Positions 17,094 to 26,898 of a stretch of DNA of 64,000 nt are shown piece after piece; within the stretch, counting starts at the first letter, position 1, and every line of letters begins with the position of its first letter. A program made the translations under genes and the position numbers. The notes under the pieces were generated by a model. The model did not search any database and was not told the origin of the DNA. It was given only the letters and a program-made list of their open reading frames with translations. The DNA lies in the NCBI GenBank assembly GCA_902612605.1, contig CACMDY010000005.1, forward strand, positions 1 through 64,000, in the 5' to 3' direction. Source of the stretch: an uncultured Pelagibacteraceae bacterium. GTDB taxonomy: Bacteria; Pseudomonadota; Alphaproteobacteria; Pelagibacterales; Pelagibacteraceae.

Positions 17094-17711
17094 TTATCTA
17101 GAGTAATATTCAATTACTAAGTTTGGCTCCATCACAACCGGGTATGGAACTTCTTCAAAAGATGGAACTCTTACAAATTTAACTTTTTTATTCTTTTCGT
17201 CTAATTGTAGATATTCTGGAACTTCTCTTTCTTTGTTAGCAAGAGCAATATCAATTAAAGCAAGTTGTTTAGATTTATCTCTAATTTCAATCGTGTCTTC
17301 TTCTTTAACCTGATAGCTTGCTATATTAACTTTTTTGCCATTTACTTTAACATGACCGTGGTTAATCAATTGTCTTGATGAAAAGATAGTGTTTGATAAC
17401 TTTGATCTATAAATTACAGCATCTAATCTTCTCTCTAATAATCCAATTAAGTTTTCAGCAGTATCACCTTTTTTCATGATTGCTTTTTTATAAACATTTC
17501 TAAATTGTCTTTCATTCATGTTTCCATAATAAGACTTTAATTTTTGTTTTGCCTGAAGTTGAATTCCATAGTCTGAAGGTTTTCCAGCTTTTGTTTGTCC
17601 ATGTTGTCCAGGAGGATAAGCTCTTGTATTAAAAGGACTTTTGGGTCTCCCCCATAAATTTACTTTTAATCTTCGATCTACTTTATGTTTAGAGTTTAAT
17701 CTTTTTGTCAT
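17094..17711 (-). CDS. rpsD: Small ribosomal subunit protein S4
   Basis: Primary 16S rRNA binding protein that starts 30S assembly. It has 205 residues, the usual length. N-terminal [14 protein letters not shown] is followed by YPPGQHGQ; the S4 RNA-binding domain lies near residues 95-155, with [32 protein letters not shown] sequence (here [16 protein letters not shown]). The gene ends the long minus-strand group that begins at the GlmU-like gene. The 35-base gap before it contains a partial palindrome (TAGGCTTATAAGACCACCTA), but I cannot say that it is an autoregulatory site. Confidence 0.97.
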   Translation of the reverse strand: MTKRLNSKHKVDRRLKVNLWGRPKSPFNTRAYPPGQHGQTKAGKPSDYGIQLQAKQKLKSYYGNMNERQFRNVYKKAIMKKGDTAENLIGLLERRLDAVIYRSKLSNTIFSSRQLINHGHVKVNGKKVNIASYQVKEEDTIEIRDKSKQLALIDIALANKEREVPEYLQLDEKNKKVKFVRVPSFEEVPYPVVMEPNLVIEYYSR

Positions 17712-17746
17712 TAATAGGTGGTCTTATAAGCCTAAGTTATGTTTTG

Positions 17747-18469
17747 TCAATCAACCTTTTCCTTACTTAAACCAGCAAATACACTTGATAAAATACGAGT
17801 TTCTTTTTCTGATAGATTGAGTTTATAGAAAATACTTCTTAAATTTTCCATCATGATTGGTTTTTTTTCAGGTGGGTGAAAAAAATTCTTATTTTCTAAA
17901 TTATTGATACATAAATTTAACATTCTTTGAATATCAGTTTTATTTGCACTTTTAATTTTTTTTGACTTTTCAAAGGTAAACTTTTTATTTAAAATTAGGC
18001 CACTTACTATTTGAGCTACTATAATAAGACTGTGAGACAAATTTAAAGATCTAAAATTTTTATTACTTGGAATTTGTAAAGTATAATCAGCATAACTTAC
18101 TTCATTATTTGATAATCCAGATGCTTCGGATCCAAAAAGAAAACCAACCTTTTTTTTGTAATTAATCTTATTAAGATCGTTTATTGATATATGTTTAATA
18201 TTTTTATTTCTAAATCTTGCAGATGTTGCAACCAATATATCCAAATTACTTAATGATGTTTCTATATTTTCGTATACTTTTGCTTTTTTAATCAGATCTT
18301 TTGCACCTACAGATGTTGCAATAATTTTGTCATTTGGAAATGATGGTTTTGGATTAACAATTGATAGATTGTTAAAATTAAAGTTTTTTAAAGCTCTAGC
18401 ACAGGCTCCTATATTTTCTGACAACTGAGGTTTATGTAAAATGAAAGTTATATTTCTTAATGACATCAA
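17747..18469 (-). CDS. trmJ: tRNA/rRNA methyltransferase, TrmJ type (SPOUT)
   Basis: A 240-residue SPOUT methyltransferase that probably 2'-O-methylates tRNA position 32. The N terminus FILHKPQLSENIGACARALKN is the family start (usually vxPxxpgNiGaaaRam). The knot with the AdoMet site shows GFLFGSEASGLSN near residues 112-124, IPSNKNFRSLNLSHSL near 138-153, and the C-terminal helical tail of TrmJ is present. It overlaps cimA by four bases. Confidence 0.85.
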   Translation of the reverse strand: MMSLRNITFILHKPQLSENIGACARALKNFNFNNLSIVNPKPSFPNDKIIATSVGAKDLIKKAKVYENIETSLSNLDILVATSARFRNKNIKHISINDLNKINYKKKVGFLFGSEASGLSNNEVSYADYTLQIPSNKNFRSLNLSHSLIIVAQIVSGLILNKKFTFEKSKKIKSANKTDIQRMLNLCINNLENKNFFHPPEKKPIMMENLRSIFYKLNLSEKETRILSSVFAGLSKEKVD

Positions 18470-20067
18470 GTACTTGCGGGCGCATTATCCTTGAAAAGCT
18501 TATAATCCAAACTATCAACTAAAGCTTTAAAAGATGCATCAATAATATTTGGAGAAACTCCTATTGTAAACCAATTACCATGTTTTGAGTCTGCACTTTC
18601 TATAGAAACTCTAGTAACAGCTCCAGTTCCTGTATTTAATATTCTAACTTTATAATCAACTAATTTTAGATCTTTTAAGTATTCTGAGTATTTTTCAAGT
18701 TTATTTACATTTTTTCTAATTGCATTATCTAAAGCATTAACAGGTCCGTTACCTTCGCCTTCACATAATATTTCATGACCATCTACCTCGAGTTTTGCTT
18801 TTGCAAATGATACTACCTCTCCAGTAGTATCTTTCTTAACAGAAACATCATATTCGTTAATTGAAATATATCTTGGTATTTCCCCCATCAATCTTCTCGC
18901 TAAAAGTTCAAAAGATGCATCAGCACCATCGTAACTATATCCTATGAACTCTCTATCTTTTACTTCATGAAGAAGTTTTTTTATTTTTGGATCGTCTTTT
19001 TTAATATTAATGCCAATTGCATTTAATCTAGACATTATATTAGATTGTCCTGATTGATCAGAAACAATAATATTCCTAGTATTACCTACTTCATCAGGAC
19101 TAATATGTTCATAGGTTTTTGGATCTTTTTGAACAGCTGATACATGCATTCCACCTTTGTGTGAAAATGCAGATGCACCCACATAAGGTAAATGTTTATT
19201 TGGTTTTCTATTCAATATTTCATCTAATAATCTTGAACATTGAGTTAAATTTTTAATGTTTTCTGGTTTGATATTAATTTCATATTTGTCTGAAAAGTCT
19301 TTTTTTAAAAAAAAAGTTGGGATCAAAGACATTAAATTTGCATTACCGCATCTTTCACCTAGTCCATTTATTGTACCCTGAACCTGTCTAACTCCTGCTT
19401 GTACAGCTACTAAACTATTGGCAACTGCATTTTCAGTATCGTTGTGGGCATGAATTCCTAGGTTTTTTCCAGGTATATGCTTTGTTACTTTTTCAACAAT
19501 TTTAGAAACTTCATGAGGCAATGTTCCTCCATTGGTATCACATAACACTATCCATCTTGCACCATTATCATATGCAGCTTTTAAACATGATATGGCATAT
19601 TCAGGATTTGATTTATAGCCGTCGAAAAAATGTTCAGAATCAAACATAAATTCTTTACCTGAATTAACTATATGCTTTGCGCTCTCGCTTATATTTTCTA
19701 AATTTTGTTCGTTTGTAATACCTAATGCAACATCAACATGAAAATCCCAACTTTTACCAAATAAACAAACAGATGAACTCTTTGAATTAATCAGAGATGA
19801 CAACATAGGATCATTTTTTGCACTATGCTCTGATTTTTTAGTCATACCAAAAGCAGTAAGATTAGCATTTTTAAAATTTAGATCCTTATTAAAAAATTCT
19901 GTATCTGTTGGATTTGCTCCTGGCCAGCCCCCTTCGATATAATCAACACCTAGGTTATCTAAAGATTTAGCAATTTTTTCTTTTTCATTTAATGAAAAAT
20001 CAACACCTTGCGTTTGTGCCCCATCTCTTAGTGTTGTATCAAATATATAGATTTTTTCTTTACTCAT
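18466..20067 (-). CDS. cimA: (R)-citramalate synthase
   Basis: Condenses acetyl-CoA with pyruvate to citramalate, feeding isoleucine synthesis without threonine deaminase. The start IFDTTLRDGAQTQG is the catalytic DTTLRDG motif of the DRE-TIM family; GIHAHNDTENAVANSL and QGTINGLGERCGNANL follow, then a C-terminal regulatory (LeuA allosteric) domain. The 2-isopropylmalate synthase family is the alternative, but QGVDF and the overall length fit the CimA type. I chose ATG at 20067, which overlaps the cysS stop as ATGA; an ATG four codons earlier is less likely. Confidence 0.88.
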   Translation of the reverse strand: MSKEKIYIFDTTLRDGAQTQGVDFSLNEKEKIAKSLDNLGVDYIEGGWPGANPTDTEFFNKDLNFKNANLTAFGMTKKSEHSAKNDPMLSSLINSKSSSVCLFGKSWDFHVDVALGITNEQNLENISESAKHIVNSGKEFMFDSEHFFDGYKSNPEYAISCLKAAYDNGARWIVLCDTNGGTLPHEVSKIVEKVTKHIPGKNLGIHAHNDTENAVANSLVAVQAGVRQVQGTINGLGERCGNANLMSLIPTFFLKKDFSDKYEINIKPENIKNLTQCSRLLDEILNRKPNKHLPYVGASAFSHKGGMHVSAVQKDPKTYEHISPDEVGNTRNIIVSDQSGQSNIMSRLNAIGINIKKDDPKIKKLLHEVKDREFIGYSYDGADASFELLARRLMGEIPRYISINEYDVSVKKDTTGEVVSFAKAKLEVDGHEILCEGEGNGPVNALDNAIRKNVNKLEKYSEYLKDLKLVDYKVRILNTGTGAVTRVSIESADSKHGNWFTIGVSPNIIDASFKALVDSLDYKLFKDNAPAST

Positions 20068-21425
20068 TTTAATTTCCACGTGGTTGTACCATCTTTATCT
20101 TCAATTAAAATACCCTTATCTAAAAGATCTTTCCTAATTTTATCAGCTAATTCATAATTTTTTTCATCTCTTGCTTTATTTCTCTCAACTATTTTTGAAT
20201 TAATTTCATCTTCTGAAAGAGAAATTGTATTTTTTTTTGTTTGTAGCCACTCTTCCGAAGTATCAGTTAATAAACCTATAAAATTGCAAGCTTTTACAAA
20301 AGTTGCTTTATCCTCGTTCGTTCCAGTTGAAGCTTTACTATATAAAGAATGTAAATTAGCAATATAGCCTGGAGTGTTTAAATCGTCATATAAAGGATCT
20401 AATAATTCATCTGGTAGTATTGTACTTTTATGAACATCAGAATAGGCTGAATACCATTTGCTTAAAGTCTTCTCACATTCTGATATTAGTTTGTCATTCC
20501 AATCTAATCCTTGTCTATAGTGAGCACTAATTAATGCTAATCTTAAAACTTGGCCATTATATTTATTTTTAAAATCTTTTATTTTTAAAATATTTCCCTG
20601 AGATTTTGCCATTTTTTCATTAGAAAGAGTTATAAATCCATTATGAACCCAATAATTTGCAAATGAATTTGTTTCGTTTGCACATCTTGATTGGGCAATC
20701 TCGTTTTCATGATGAGGAAAAATTAAGTCTCTACCACCACCATGAATATCAAATTCTTCACCCAAATATCTTTTAGACATAACCGAACATTCTAAATGCC
20801 AACCTGGTCTACCTTTTCCCCAAGGAGAATCCCATGAAGGTTCTTTATCTGTTGATGGTTTCCATAATACAAAATCTTCAGGATTTTTTTTTATTTCTGA
20901 AACCTCTACTCGTGAACCAGCTATTAAATCATCTAACTTTTTATTAGATAGTTTTCCATAATCACTAAATTTTTTAACTTCAAAATAAACATGTTTATCC
21001 TTTGAGTATGCAAACCCTTTTTTCTCTAGTTCTGTGATCATTTCAATCATTTGTTTTATATTTTCTGTTGCCTTTGGTTCGCTGTTTGGTGTTTCACATT
21101 TTAAGTAATTACAATCCTTATGAAAATTTTCAGTAATTTTTGAAGTTAAGTCGTTTATAGAAATATTTTGATCATTAGATGCTTTGATTATTTTGTCGTC
21201 TATGTCTGTTATATTTCTGACATATTTTACAGATGTTGATCCATATCTATTTTTTAAAATTTTATACAGAATATCAAAAACGACTAATGGTCTCGCATTA
21301 CCAATATGTGGATCATCATAAACTGTAGGACCACAAACATACATGCCTATGGATTTTTCATTTTTGGGAGTAAATTTTTCTTTCTTACCACCTAGACTAT
21401 TAGTTAAAAATATATCTTTAGCCAT
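20064..21425 (-). CDS. cysS: Cysteinyl-tRNA synthetase
   Basis: Charges tRNA-Cys in the cytoplasm. The 453-residue class I enzyme has CGPTVYDDPHIGNAR near residues 31-45 (first zinc-ligand cysteine and the HIGH-type motif), GWHLECSVMS with the second cysteine, GGRDLIFPHHENEIAQ, and NEKMAKSQGN (KMSKS-type loop). It overlaps cimA by four bases and lies 45 bases after nadE, across a short hairpin. Confidence 0.96.
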   Translation of the reverse strand: MAKDIFLTNSLGGKKEKFTPKNEKSIGMYVCGPTVYDDPHIGNARPLVVFDILYKILKNRYGSTSVKYVRNITDIDDKIIKASNDQNISINDLTSKITENFHKDCNYLKCETPNSEPKATENIKQMIEMITELEKKGFAYSKDKHVYFEVKKFSDYGKLSNKKLDDLIAGSRVEVSEIKKNPEDFVLWKPSTDKEPSWDSPWGKGRPGWHLECSVMSKRYLGEEFDIHGGGRDLIFPHHENEIAQSRCANETNSFANYWVHNGFITLSNEKMAKSQGNILKIKDFKNKYNGQVLRLALISAHYRQGLDWNDKLISECEKTLSKWYSAYSDVHKSTILPDELLDPLYDDLNTPGYIANLHSLYSKASTGTNEDKATFVKACNFIGLLTDTSEEWLQTKKNTISLSEDEINSKIVERNKARDEKNYELADKIRKDLLDKGILIEDKDGTTTWKLK

Positions 21426-21448
21426 ACAACTAGGAATATACTTAAATT

Positions 21449-21466
21449 ATAGATTTGTGAATCTAT
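21449..21466 (-). promoter_or_regulatory. Intercistronic hairpin between nadE and cysS
   Basis: ATAGATT and AATCTAT form a perfect 7-bp stem around a 4-base loop. It sits just after the nadE stop with no T-run following it, so an RNA-stability or processing role is more likely than termination. The fold is weak because it is A/T-rich. Confidence 0.35.
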
Positions 21467-21470
21467 TTGA

Positions 21471-22208
21471 TTAATTAGGAATTTTGCATACTGGAATTGG
21501 TTCCATTTTATGCAAATTTGCACTTCGAATTGAATTATATTTATCTCTATTTACAGAATTTTCATTATCCATTGCTTCTTCTAATTCTTTATATGACAAA
21601 CCAAGCTGTCCCTCATCAGTACGACCATCATCCCATAAACCATCTGTAGGAGGAGCATCAATAATCTCTTTTAAAATTCCAAGTTCTTTACCAAGTTCCC
21701 ATACCTCAGTTTTATTACAATCTGCTATTGGAGAAATATCTACTCCACCATCACCATATTTTGTATAAAAACCAACTCCAAAATCTTCTACTTTATTTCC
21801 TGTTCCAACAACTATCCCATTGTTTGCTGCAGCTACTTGGTAAAGCGTTGTCATTCTTAATCTTGCTCTAGAATTTGCCATCCCATGTTCACTACCAAAA
21901 TTGTTTAATGTTCCTTCAAATGTTTTAAATAAACTATCTAATTCTAATGTGTGTCCCTCTACATTGCTAAAATTCTTCTTTAACCATTCTTGATGTGCCA
22001 AACTTAAATCATGTTGTGCAGATTTTTGTTTTATAGGCATTGATAAAACAATTGTTTTTAAACCTGTCATCGCACTTAATGTACTTGAGACAGAAGAATC
22101 TATTCCGCCAGAAATACCAATCACTAAAGATTGAGCTTTTTTTGGCATAGTATTCACATAATCTGAAATCCAGTTTTTAATGTGATTCACTTTATCTTTG
22201 GGTGTCAT
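21471..22208 (-). CDS. nadE: NAD synthetase, ammonia-dependent type
   Basis: Amidates deamido-NAD to NAD, the last step of NAD synthesis. A 245-residue protein without a nitrilase-like glutaminase domain. The PP-loop is clear in IGISGGIDSSVSS near residues 28-40; GTGNKVEDFGVGFYTKYGDGG and the later PPTDGLWDDGRTDEGQLG loop are the dinucleotide-binding parts. It sits in a minus-strand series between DAHP synthase and cysS, an unusual neighbourhood typical of streamlined genomes. Confidence 0.94.
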   Translation of the reverse strand: MTPKDKVNHIKNWISDYVNTMPKKAQSLVIGISGGIDSSVSSTLSAMTGLKTIVLSMPIKQKSAQHDLSLAHQEWLKKNFSNVEGHTLELDSLFKTFEGTLNNFGSEHGMANSRARLRMTTLYQVAAANNGIVVGTGNKVEDFGVGFYTKYGDGGVDISPIADCNKTEVWELGKELGILKEIIDAPPTDGLWDDGRTDEGQLGLSYKELEEAMDNENSVNRDKYNSIRSANLHKMEPIPVCKIPN

Positions 22209-22245
22209 AGTTTAAATATAAGAAAAAAAATTTATTTTTAAACTG

Positions 22246-23625
22246 TTAAGATGCCGCTTTAATTGCAGATTTAGAATACAAACTATTCTTTTTTATCTCA
22301 TCTGAAATTAAAAACGCTAATTCTATAGCTTGATCAGAGTTCAATCTTGGATCGCAGTGCGTATGATATCTGCTTGATAAATCTGCATCAGATATCTTTT
22401 TTGCTCCACCTGTGCACTCTGTCACATCTTGCCCTGTCATTTCAACATGAAGACCTCCTGCATAGGAACCCTCAGCTTGATGAACTGCAAATACATTTTT
22501 AACTTCGCTTACAACATCATTAAACGGTCTCGTTTTAAAACCAGTAGTTGATTTAATTGTATTCCCATGCATTGGATCACATGACCATACAACATTTAAA
22601 CCTTCCTTTTTAATTCCTCTAATTAATTTTGGTAAGAATTTTTCAACGTTTTGATAACCAAATCTTGAGATTAAAGTTATTTTTCCTTTTTCATTTTTAG
22701 GATTTATAACTTCACATATTTTTGCAATCTCATCAGGTTTTGAAGTTGGGCCACATTTGATGCCAATTGGATTTTCTATTCCTTTACAAAACTCTACATG
22801 TCCTCCATCTAGTTGTCTTGTTCTATCGCCTATCCAAACAAAGTGAGCTGAAGTATCGTGATATTCACCAGTAGTTGAGTCTACTCTTGTCATACTTTCC
22901 TCGAAAGGTAAGTGTAAAGCTTCATGCGAAGTCCAAAAGTTAACAGTGTATAATCTATTATTAAAATCAGATGTAATTCCACAAGCATCCATAAAAGCTA
23001 ATGCGTCTGCTATTTTATCTTCTAACTCTTTAAATTTTTTAGCTTGTGGACTTTTCTTAATATAATCTAAATTCCATAAATGAACCTTATTTAGGTCAGC
23101 AAAACCACCTTTTGAAAAAGCTCTTAAAAGGTTTAAAGTTGAAGCAGACTGGGAATATGCTTTAAACATTCTTTTTGGATCGGGTCTTCTAGCTTTTTCA
23201 TTAAAATCAATTGCATTTATATTGTCTCCCAAATAACTTGGTAATTCTTTATCACCTTGTTTTTCAGTTGGTGCACTTCTTGGTTTTGAAAATTGTCCAG
23301 CAATTCTTCCGAGTTTTATAATAGGTAAAGATGCTGAGTAAGTCATAACCAATGCCATTTGTAGAATAACCTTAAAAGTATCTCTTATATTGTCAGGATG
23401 AAATTCTGCAAAACTTTCTGCACAATCACCACCTTGTAATAGAAATGCTTTTCCATCATTGACCATAGACAACTGATCTTTCAAATGTCTTGTTTCGCCT
23501 GCAAAGACTAATGGAGGAAAGGTTTTCAATTTATTTAAAACCATCTCTAATTCCTTTTCATCTTCATAATGAGGAATATGTTTGACGGGGTATTTTCTCC
23601 AGCTATTTATTTTCCAATTTTTCAT
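22246..23625 (-). CDS. 3-deoxy-7-phosphoheptulonate synthase, class II
   Basis: First step of the shikimate pathway: phosphoenolpyruvate plus erythrose 4-phosphate. The 459-residue protein belongs to the plant/actinobacterial type II family: FAGETRHLKDQL near residue 41, LLQGGDCAESFAEF, KLGRIAGQFSKPRSAP, and GIKCGPTSKPDE near residue 300 are all diagnostic. The class I enzyme is unrelated in sequence. It lies between glmS and nadE. Confidence 0.93.
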   Translation of the reverse strand: MKNWKINSWRKYPVKHIPHYEDEKELEMVLNKLKTFPPLVFAGETRHLKDQLSMVNDGKAFLLQGGDCAESFAEFHPDNIRDTFKVILQMALVMTYSASLPIIKLGRIAGQFSKPRSAPTEKQGDKELPSYLGDNINAIDFNEKARRPDPKRMFKAYSQSASTLNLLRAFSKGGFADLNKVHLWNLDYIKKSPQAKKFKELEDKIADALAFMDACGITSDFNNRLYTVNFWTSHEALHLPFEESMTRVDSTTGEYHDTSAHFVWIGDRTRQLDGGHVEFCKGIENPIGIKCGPTSKPDEIAKICEVINPKNEKGKITLISRFGYQNVEKFLPKLIRGIKKEGLNVVWSCDPMHGNTIKSTTGFKTRPFNDVVSEVKNVFAVHQAEGSYAGGLHVEMTGQDVTECTGGAKKISDADLSSRYHTHCDPRLNSDQAIELAFLISDEIKKNSLYSKSAIKAAS

Positions 23626-23659
23626 TTCAACTCAGAATTGTTTTAACAGACTTTATTAT

Positions 23660-25480
23660 TTATTCAACAGTGACAGATTTAGCCAAGTTTCTTGGTTTAT
23701 CTATATCGTATCCTTTATCTAGCGCAGAGTAATATGCTAACTTTTGTAAAGGTATAGTGGTCAAAAAAGGAATAAGTTCATCTGATATAGCATCAACTTC
23801 TATTTGCTCCCAAATATTTTCTGAATAAATTTCATCAGTACTTTTATTTGTTATTAGTAAAACTTTTGCACCTCTAGATATAACTTCTTGCATATTTGAA
23901 ATAGTTTTTTTGTAATGCTCATCTCTTGGAGCAATTACTACTACTGGCATACCTTCCTCTATAAGTGCAAGAGGTCCATGTTTCATTTCTCCTGCTGGAT
24001 AACCTTCAGCATGAACATAAGCAAGCTCTTTTAACTTTAAGGCGCCCTCAAGTGCAATCGGATATGAATAACCTCTGCCCAGAAACATTGAACCTTTTGA
24101 GTTAGCGAAATCTTTTCCAAGTGTTTGAATTTTATCTTCGATGTTCAGCGTATTTTTTGCTGATTTAGATAAAGACATTAAATCTTTTATCTTTTTTTGG
24201 TAATTCTTTTTATTAATTGATTTTTGTTCATAAGAAAGTTTAGTACATAACAAATAAAGAACTAACATTTGGCCTAAAAAAGCCTTTGTCGATGCAACGC
24301 CGACTTCTGGACCACAATGAATAGGCAAAACTAAATCTGCGTCTCTTGCAATTGAACTTTCAACAACATTTACAACTGCACAAGTTTTAACATCATTTTT
24401 TTTACATAAATCTAATGCTGCAAATGTATCTGCAGTTTCTCCTGATTGCGAAACAAAAACGTAAAGACAATCTTTTTTAAATTTAATTTTCCGGTATCTA
24501 AACTCAGAAGCTATATCAACACTTACATCTAAACTTGTATTTTGTTCAAACCAATATTTAGCAACAAGGCATGAGTGATATGCAGTTCCACATCCAATTA
24601 AAATTACTGATGAAATTTCATTGATTTTCCAAGGAAAATTATAAATATTTATTTCTTTGTTATGTTTGTCGATGTACTCATTGACACAATTTTTTAAGGT
24701 AATCGGCTGCTCATCTATTTCTTTAGCCATATAATATTTGTAATCTCCTTTTTCATAATTTTGATCATCTTTGGAAAGATTTAAAATTTTTTTGTTTACT
24801 TTGGTTCCATCAGCATCAAAAAATTCGACTTGATCTTTTTTTAATATGCAAAATTCTCCATCATTTAAATATGAAATTTTATTAGTCATTGACTTTAATG
24901 CATAAGAGTCTGAACCAAGATAGTGTTCATTTGGACCGTAACCAACTGCAAGAGGAGAGCCTCTTCTTGCCCCAACTATTAAGTCTGGTTGGTCTTTAAA
25001 TATTATTCCTAGTGCAAAACTACCGTGTAATTTTTTTAAAACTTTTATAATTGTATTTTTAAGTTTATTTTTTTTTAAATAATCAGTTACCAAATGAACT
25101 ATTACTTCTGTGTCTGTTTGAGATTTAAACTTATAACCTTTGTTCTCTAGTAACTTTTTTAGAATAGTTGAATTTTCAATTATACCATTATGAACTACAG
25201 ATACATCATCTGATGAATGAGGATGTGCATTTATTGAACTAGGTTTTCCGTGTGTTGCCCATCTAACGTGTCCAATACCAATAGAGCCAGATATTTTAGT
25301 TTGTATAATGTTTTTCTCTAAAGCGTCTACTCTACCCTCACATTTTACCTCATTTATATTTCCATTTGAAAGAGTTGCTAAGCCTGCAGAGTCGTAGCCT
25401 CTATACTCAAGTTTTTTTAATGAACTTATAATTCTTGGAGTAACTTCTTTAGAGCTTGTAATTCCAACTATTCCACACAT
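23660..25480 (-). CDS. glmS: Glutamine-fructose-6-phosphate aminotransferase
   Basis: Makes glucosamine 6-phosphate, the entry to peptidoglycan and lipopolysaccharide amino sugars. The 606-residue protein has the N-terminal glutaminase starting MCGIVGI (catalytic Cys after Met removal) with GHVRWATHG near residue 74, two SIS domains with FVSQSGETADT and ALKLKELAYVHAEGYPAGEMKHG, and the C-terminal DKPRNLAKSVTVE ending. No glmS ribozyme is present: the gene follows the GlmU-like gene after six bases. Confidence 0.97.
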   Translation of the reverse strand: MCGIVGITSSKEVTPRIISSLKKLEYRGYDSAGLATLSNGNINEVKCEGRVDALEKNIIQTKISGSIGIGHVRWATHGKPSSINAHPHSSDDVSVVHNGIIENSTILKKLLENKGYKFKSQTDTEVIVHLVTDYLKKNKLKNTIIKVLKKLHGSFALGIIFKDQPDLIVGARRGSPLAVGYGPNEHYLGSDSYALKSMTNKISYLNDGEFCILKKDQVEFFDADGTKVNKKILNLSKDDQNYEKGDYKYYMAKEIDEQPITLKNCVNEYIDKHNKEINIYNFPWKINEISSVILIGCGTAYHSCLVAKYWFEQNTSLDVSVDIASEFRYRKIKFKKDCLYVFVSQSGETADTFAALDLCKKNDVKTCAVVNVVESSIARDADLVLPIHCGPEVGVASTKAFLGQMLVLYLLCTKLSYEQKSINKKNYQKKIKDLMSLSKSAKNTLNIEDKIQTLGKDFANSKGSMFLGRGYSYPIALEGALKLKELAYVHAEGYPAGEMKHGPLALIEEGMPVVVIAPRDEHYKKTISNMQEVISRGAKVLLITNKSTDEIYSENIWEQIEVDAISDELIPFLTTIPLQKLAYYSALDKGYDIDKPRNLAKSVTVE

Positions 25481-25486
25481 TACTTA

Positions 25487-26095
25487 TTATTTCCTTTTGT
25501 AATTTTTCTTTTCTTTTTGATTTGATCTAGTTAATGCCAACGACCCTTTGCTTACATTTTTAGTAATCACTGAGCCTGCACCTATAACACTTTTTTCATT
25601 TAAAGTAACTGGTGCTACGAGAGAAGTATTTGAGCCTACAAATACTTTATCCTTTATTTTTGTTATACTTTTTTTTCTTCCATCGTAATTACAAGTTATT
25701 GTTCCTGCTCCAATATTAACGTCCTTCCCCACTAGTGCATCGCCAATATATGATAAATGATTAACTTTAGAATTTTTATTTATTGTACTTTTTTTTACTT
25801 CAACAAAATTTCCTATTTTTGATCCGGATTTAATTTTTGTTCCAGGTCTTAAACGTGCGTACGGACCTACACTTACATCATTATCTATTTTAACACCCTC
25901 AAGATGAGAGAAAGATAAAATTTTTACATTATTTCCTATTTGTACTTTATCAGCAAACACAACATAAGGTTCTATCTCTACATTCTTTCCAATTTTAGTA
26001 TCTTTAGAAAAAAAAACTGTCTCGGGCCCCTTCATTTTGACACCTTTTTTTAAAAATTTATATCTAAGTTTATTTTGTAAATTTTGACTATTCAT
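25487..26095 (-). CDS. Stand-alone GlmU C-terminal (glucosamine-1-phosphate acetyltransferase) domain
   Basis: A 202-residue left-handed beta-helix protein that aligns with the second half of GlmU only. ISPYT-like strands, [54 protein letters not shown] and [14 protein letters not shown] are all conserved, including the catalytic histidine of the HLSYIGD stretch. The uridylyltransferase half (about 230 residues) is missing, and the divergent gph gene begins only 69 bases upstream, so it is not merely out of frame. The first 20 residues match the GlmU linker helix; an alternative start at 26035 has a better ribosome site. It is directly before glmS. Confidence 0.85.
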   Translation of the reverse strand: MNSQNLQNKLRYKFLKKGVKMKGPETVFFSKDTKIGKNVEIEPYVVFADKVQIGNNVKILSFSHLEGVKIDNDVSVGPYARLRPGTKIKSGSKIGNFVEVKKSTINKNSKVNHLSYIGDALVGKDVNIGAGTITCNYDGRKKSITKIKDKVFVGSNTSLVAPVTLNEKSVIGAGSVITKNVSKGSLALTRSNQKEKKNYKRK

Positions 26096-26164
26096 TAGAT
26101 AGTTGTATATAACTGGGTATTAATTTAATTAATTCACAATTTATTTCTTATTAATACTTTTTAA

Positions 26165-26845
26165 ATGACACAAAAATTCACAGTTCTTTTTGATTTAGAT
26201 GGTACGTTAGTAGACACAGCGCCTGATCTAATGCTTGCTCATAACCATGTTATGAAGAAATTTGGATACCCAACAAAATCTCTTGATGAACTTAAAAATA
26301 CTGTTGGTCAAGGAGCTGGAGCAATGATTGGTAGATCTATATGGAGCCAGGCCAAAAAAGAATTAACTTCGATTAATGAGAAAATTAAAAATGAAATGAC
26401 AGATGAATTTATTTCTTATTATGGAAAAAATATTTTAAATGAAAGTACTCTGATGCCTGGTGTAAAAAATTTTTTAAATTGGTGTAAAAAAGAGAATATA
26501 TCAATGGCTGTATGTACGAATAAAACAGAACATCTTGCAGTAGATCTTCTAAAAAAAATTGGGATATATGATTACTTCGAGTATGTTGCGGGTTATAATA
26601 CTTTTGATTATTGTAAACCTGATCCGAGACATATAACAACAATCATAGAAATTTTAGATGGTAGTAAAAATAAATCAATTATGATCGGCGATAGTGAGTC
26701 GGATGCAAATGCAGCTAAAGCGGCAGATATTCCAATGATTTTATTAGAGGATGGATATACTGAAAAAAATATTGATGAAATTTATCATAATCACTTAATA
26801 AAAGACTTTGTAGGTATTGAAAAAATTGTATCTCGATATCTTTAA
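26165..26845 (+). CDS. gph: HAD-family phosphatase, phosphoglycolate phosphatase type
   Basis: A 226-residue HAD hydrolase. The nucleophile loop FDLDGTLVDTAPDL is near residues 9-22, CTNKTEHL near 118 (motif II), KPDPRH near 149 and MIGDSESDANAAK near 172-184 (motif IV). The cap domain is the alpha type used by phosphoglycolate phosphatases, which salvage 2-phosphoglycolate. Related HAD enzymes act on other sugar phosphates, so the substrate is likely but not proven. Confidence 0.85.
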   Translation: MTQKFTVLFDLDGTLVDTAPDLMLAHNHVMKKFGYPTKSLDELKNTVGQGAGAMIGRSIWSQAKKELTSINEKIKNEMTDEFISYYGKNILNESTLMPGVKNFLNWCKKENISMAVCTNKTEHLAVDLLKKIGIYDYFEYVAGYNTFDYCKPDPRHITTIIEILDGSKNKSIMIGDSESDANAAKAADIPMILLEDGYTEKNIDEIYHNHLIKDFVGIEKIVSRYL

Positions 26846-26898
26846 TATTGATTAATTTATTTTAACTATTAAAACAAAATCACATATTAGGAGTTATT

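Noticed and set aside
17712..17746. S4 autoregulatory structure before rpsD
   Set aside because: Only a short imperfect palindrome is present in a 35-base gap; this is too little to call a regulatory RNA.
20068..20079. cimA start four codons upstream
   Set aside because: The internal ATG makes the standard ATGA overlap with cysS and begins at the family N terminus.
25487..26095. GlmU pseudogene
   Set aside because: The acetyltransferase domain is intact with conserved motifs, and only 69 bases separate it from the divergent gph gene, leaving no remnant of the other half.
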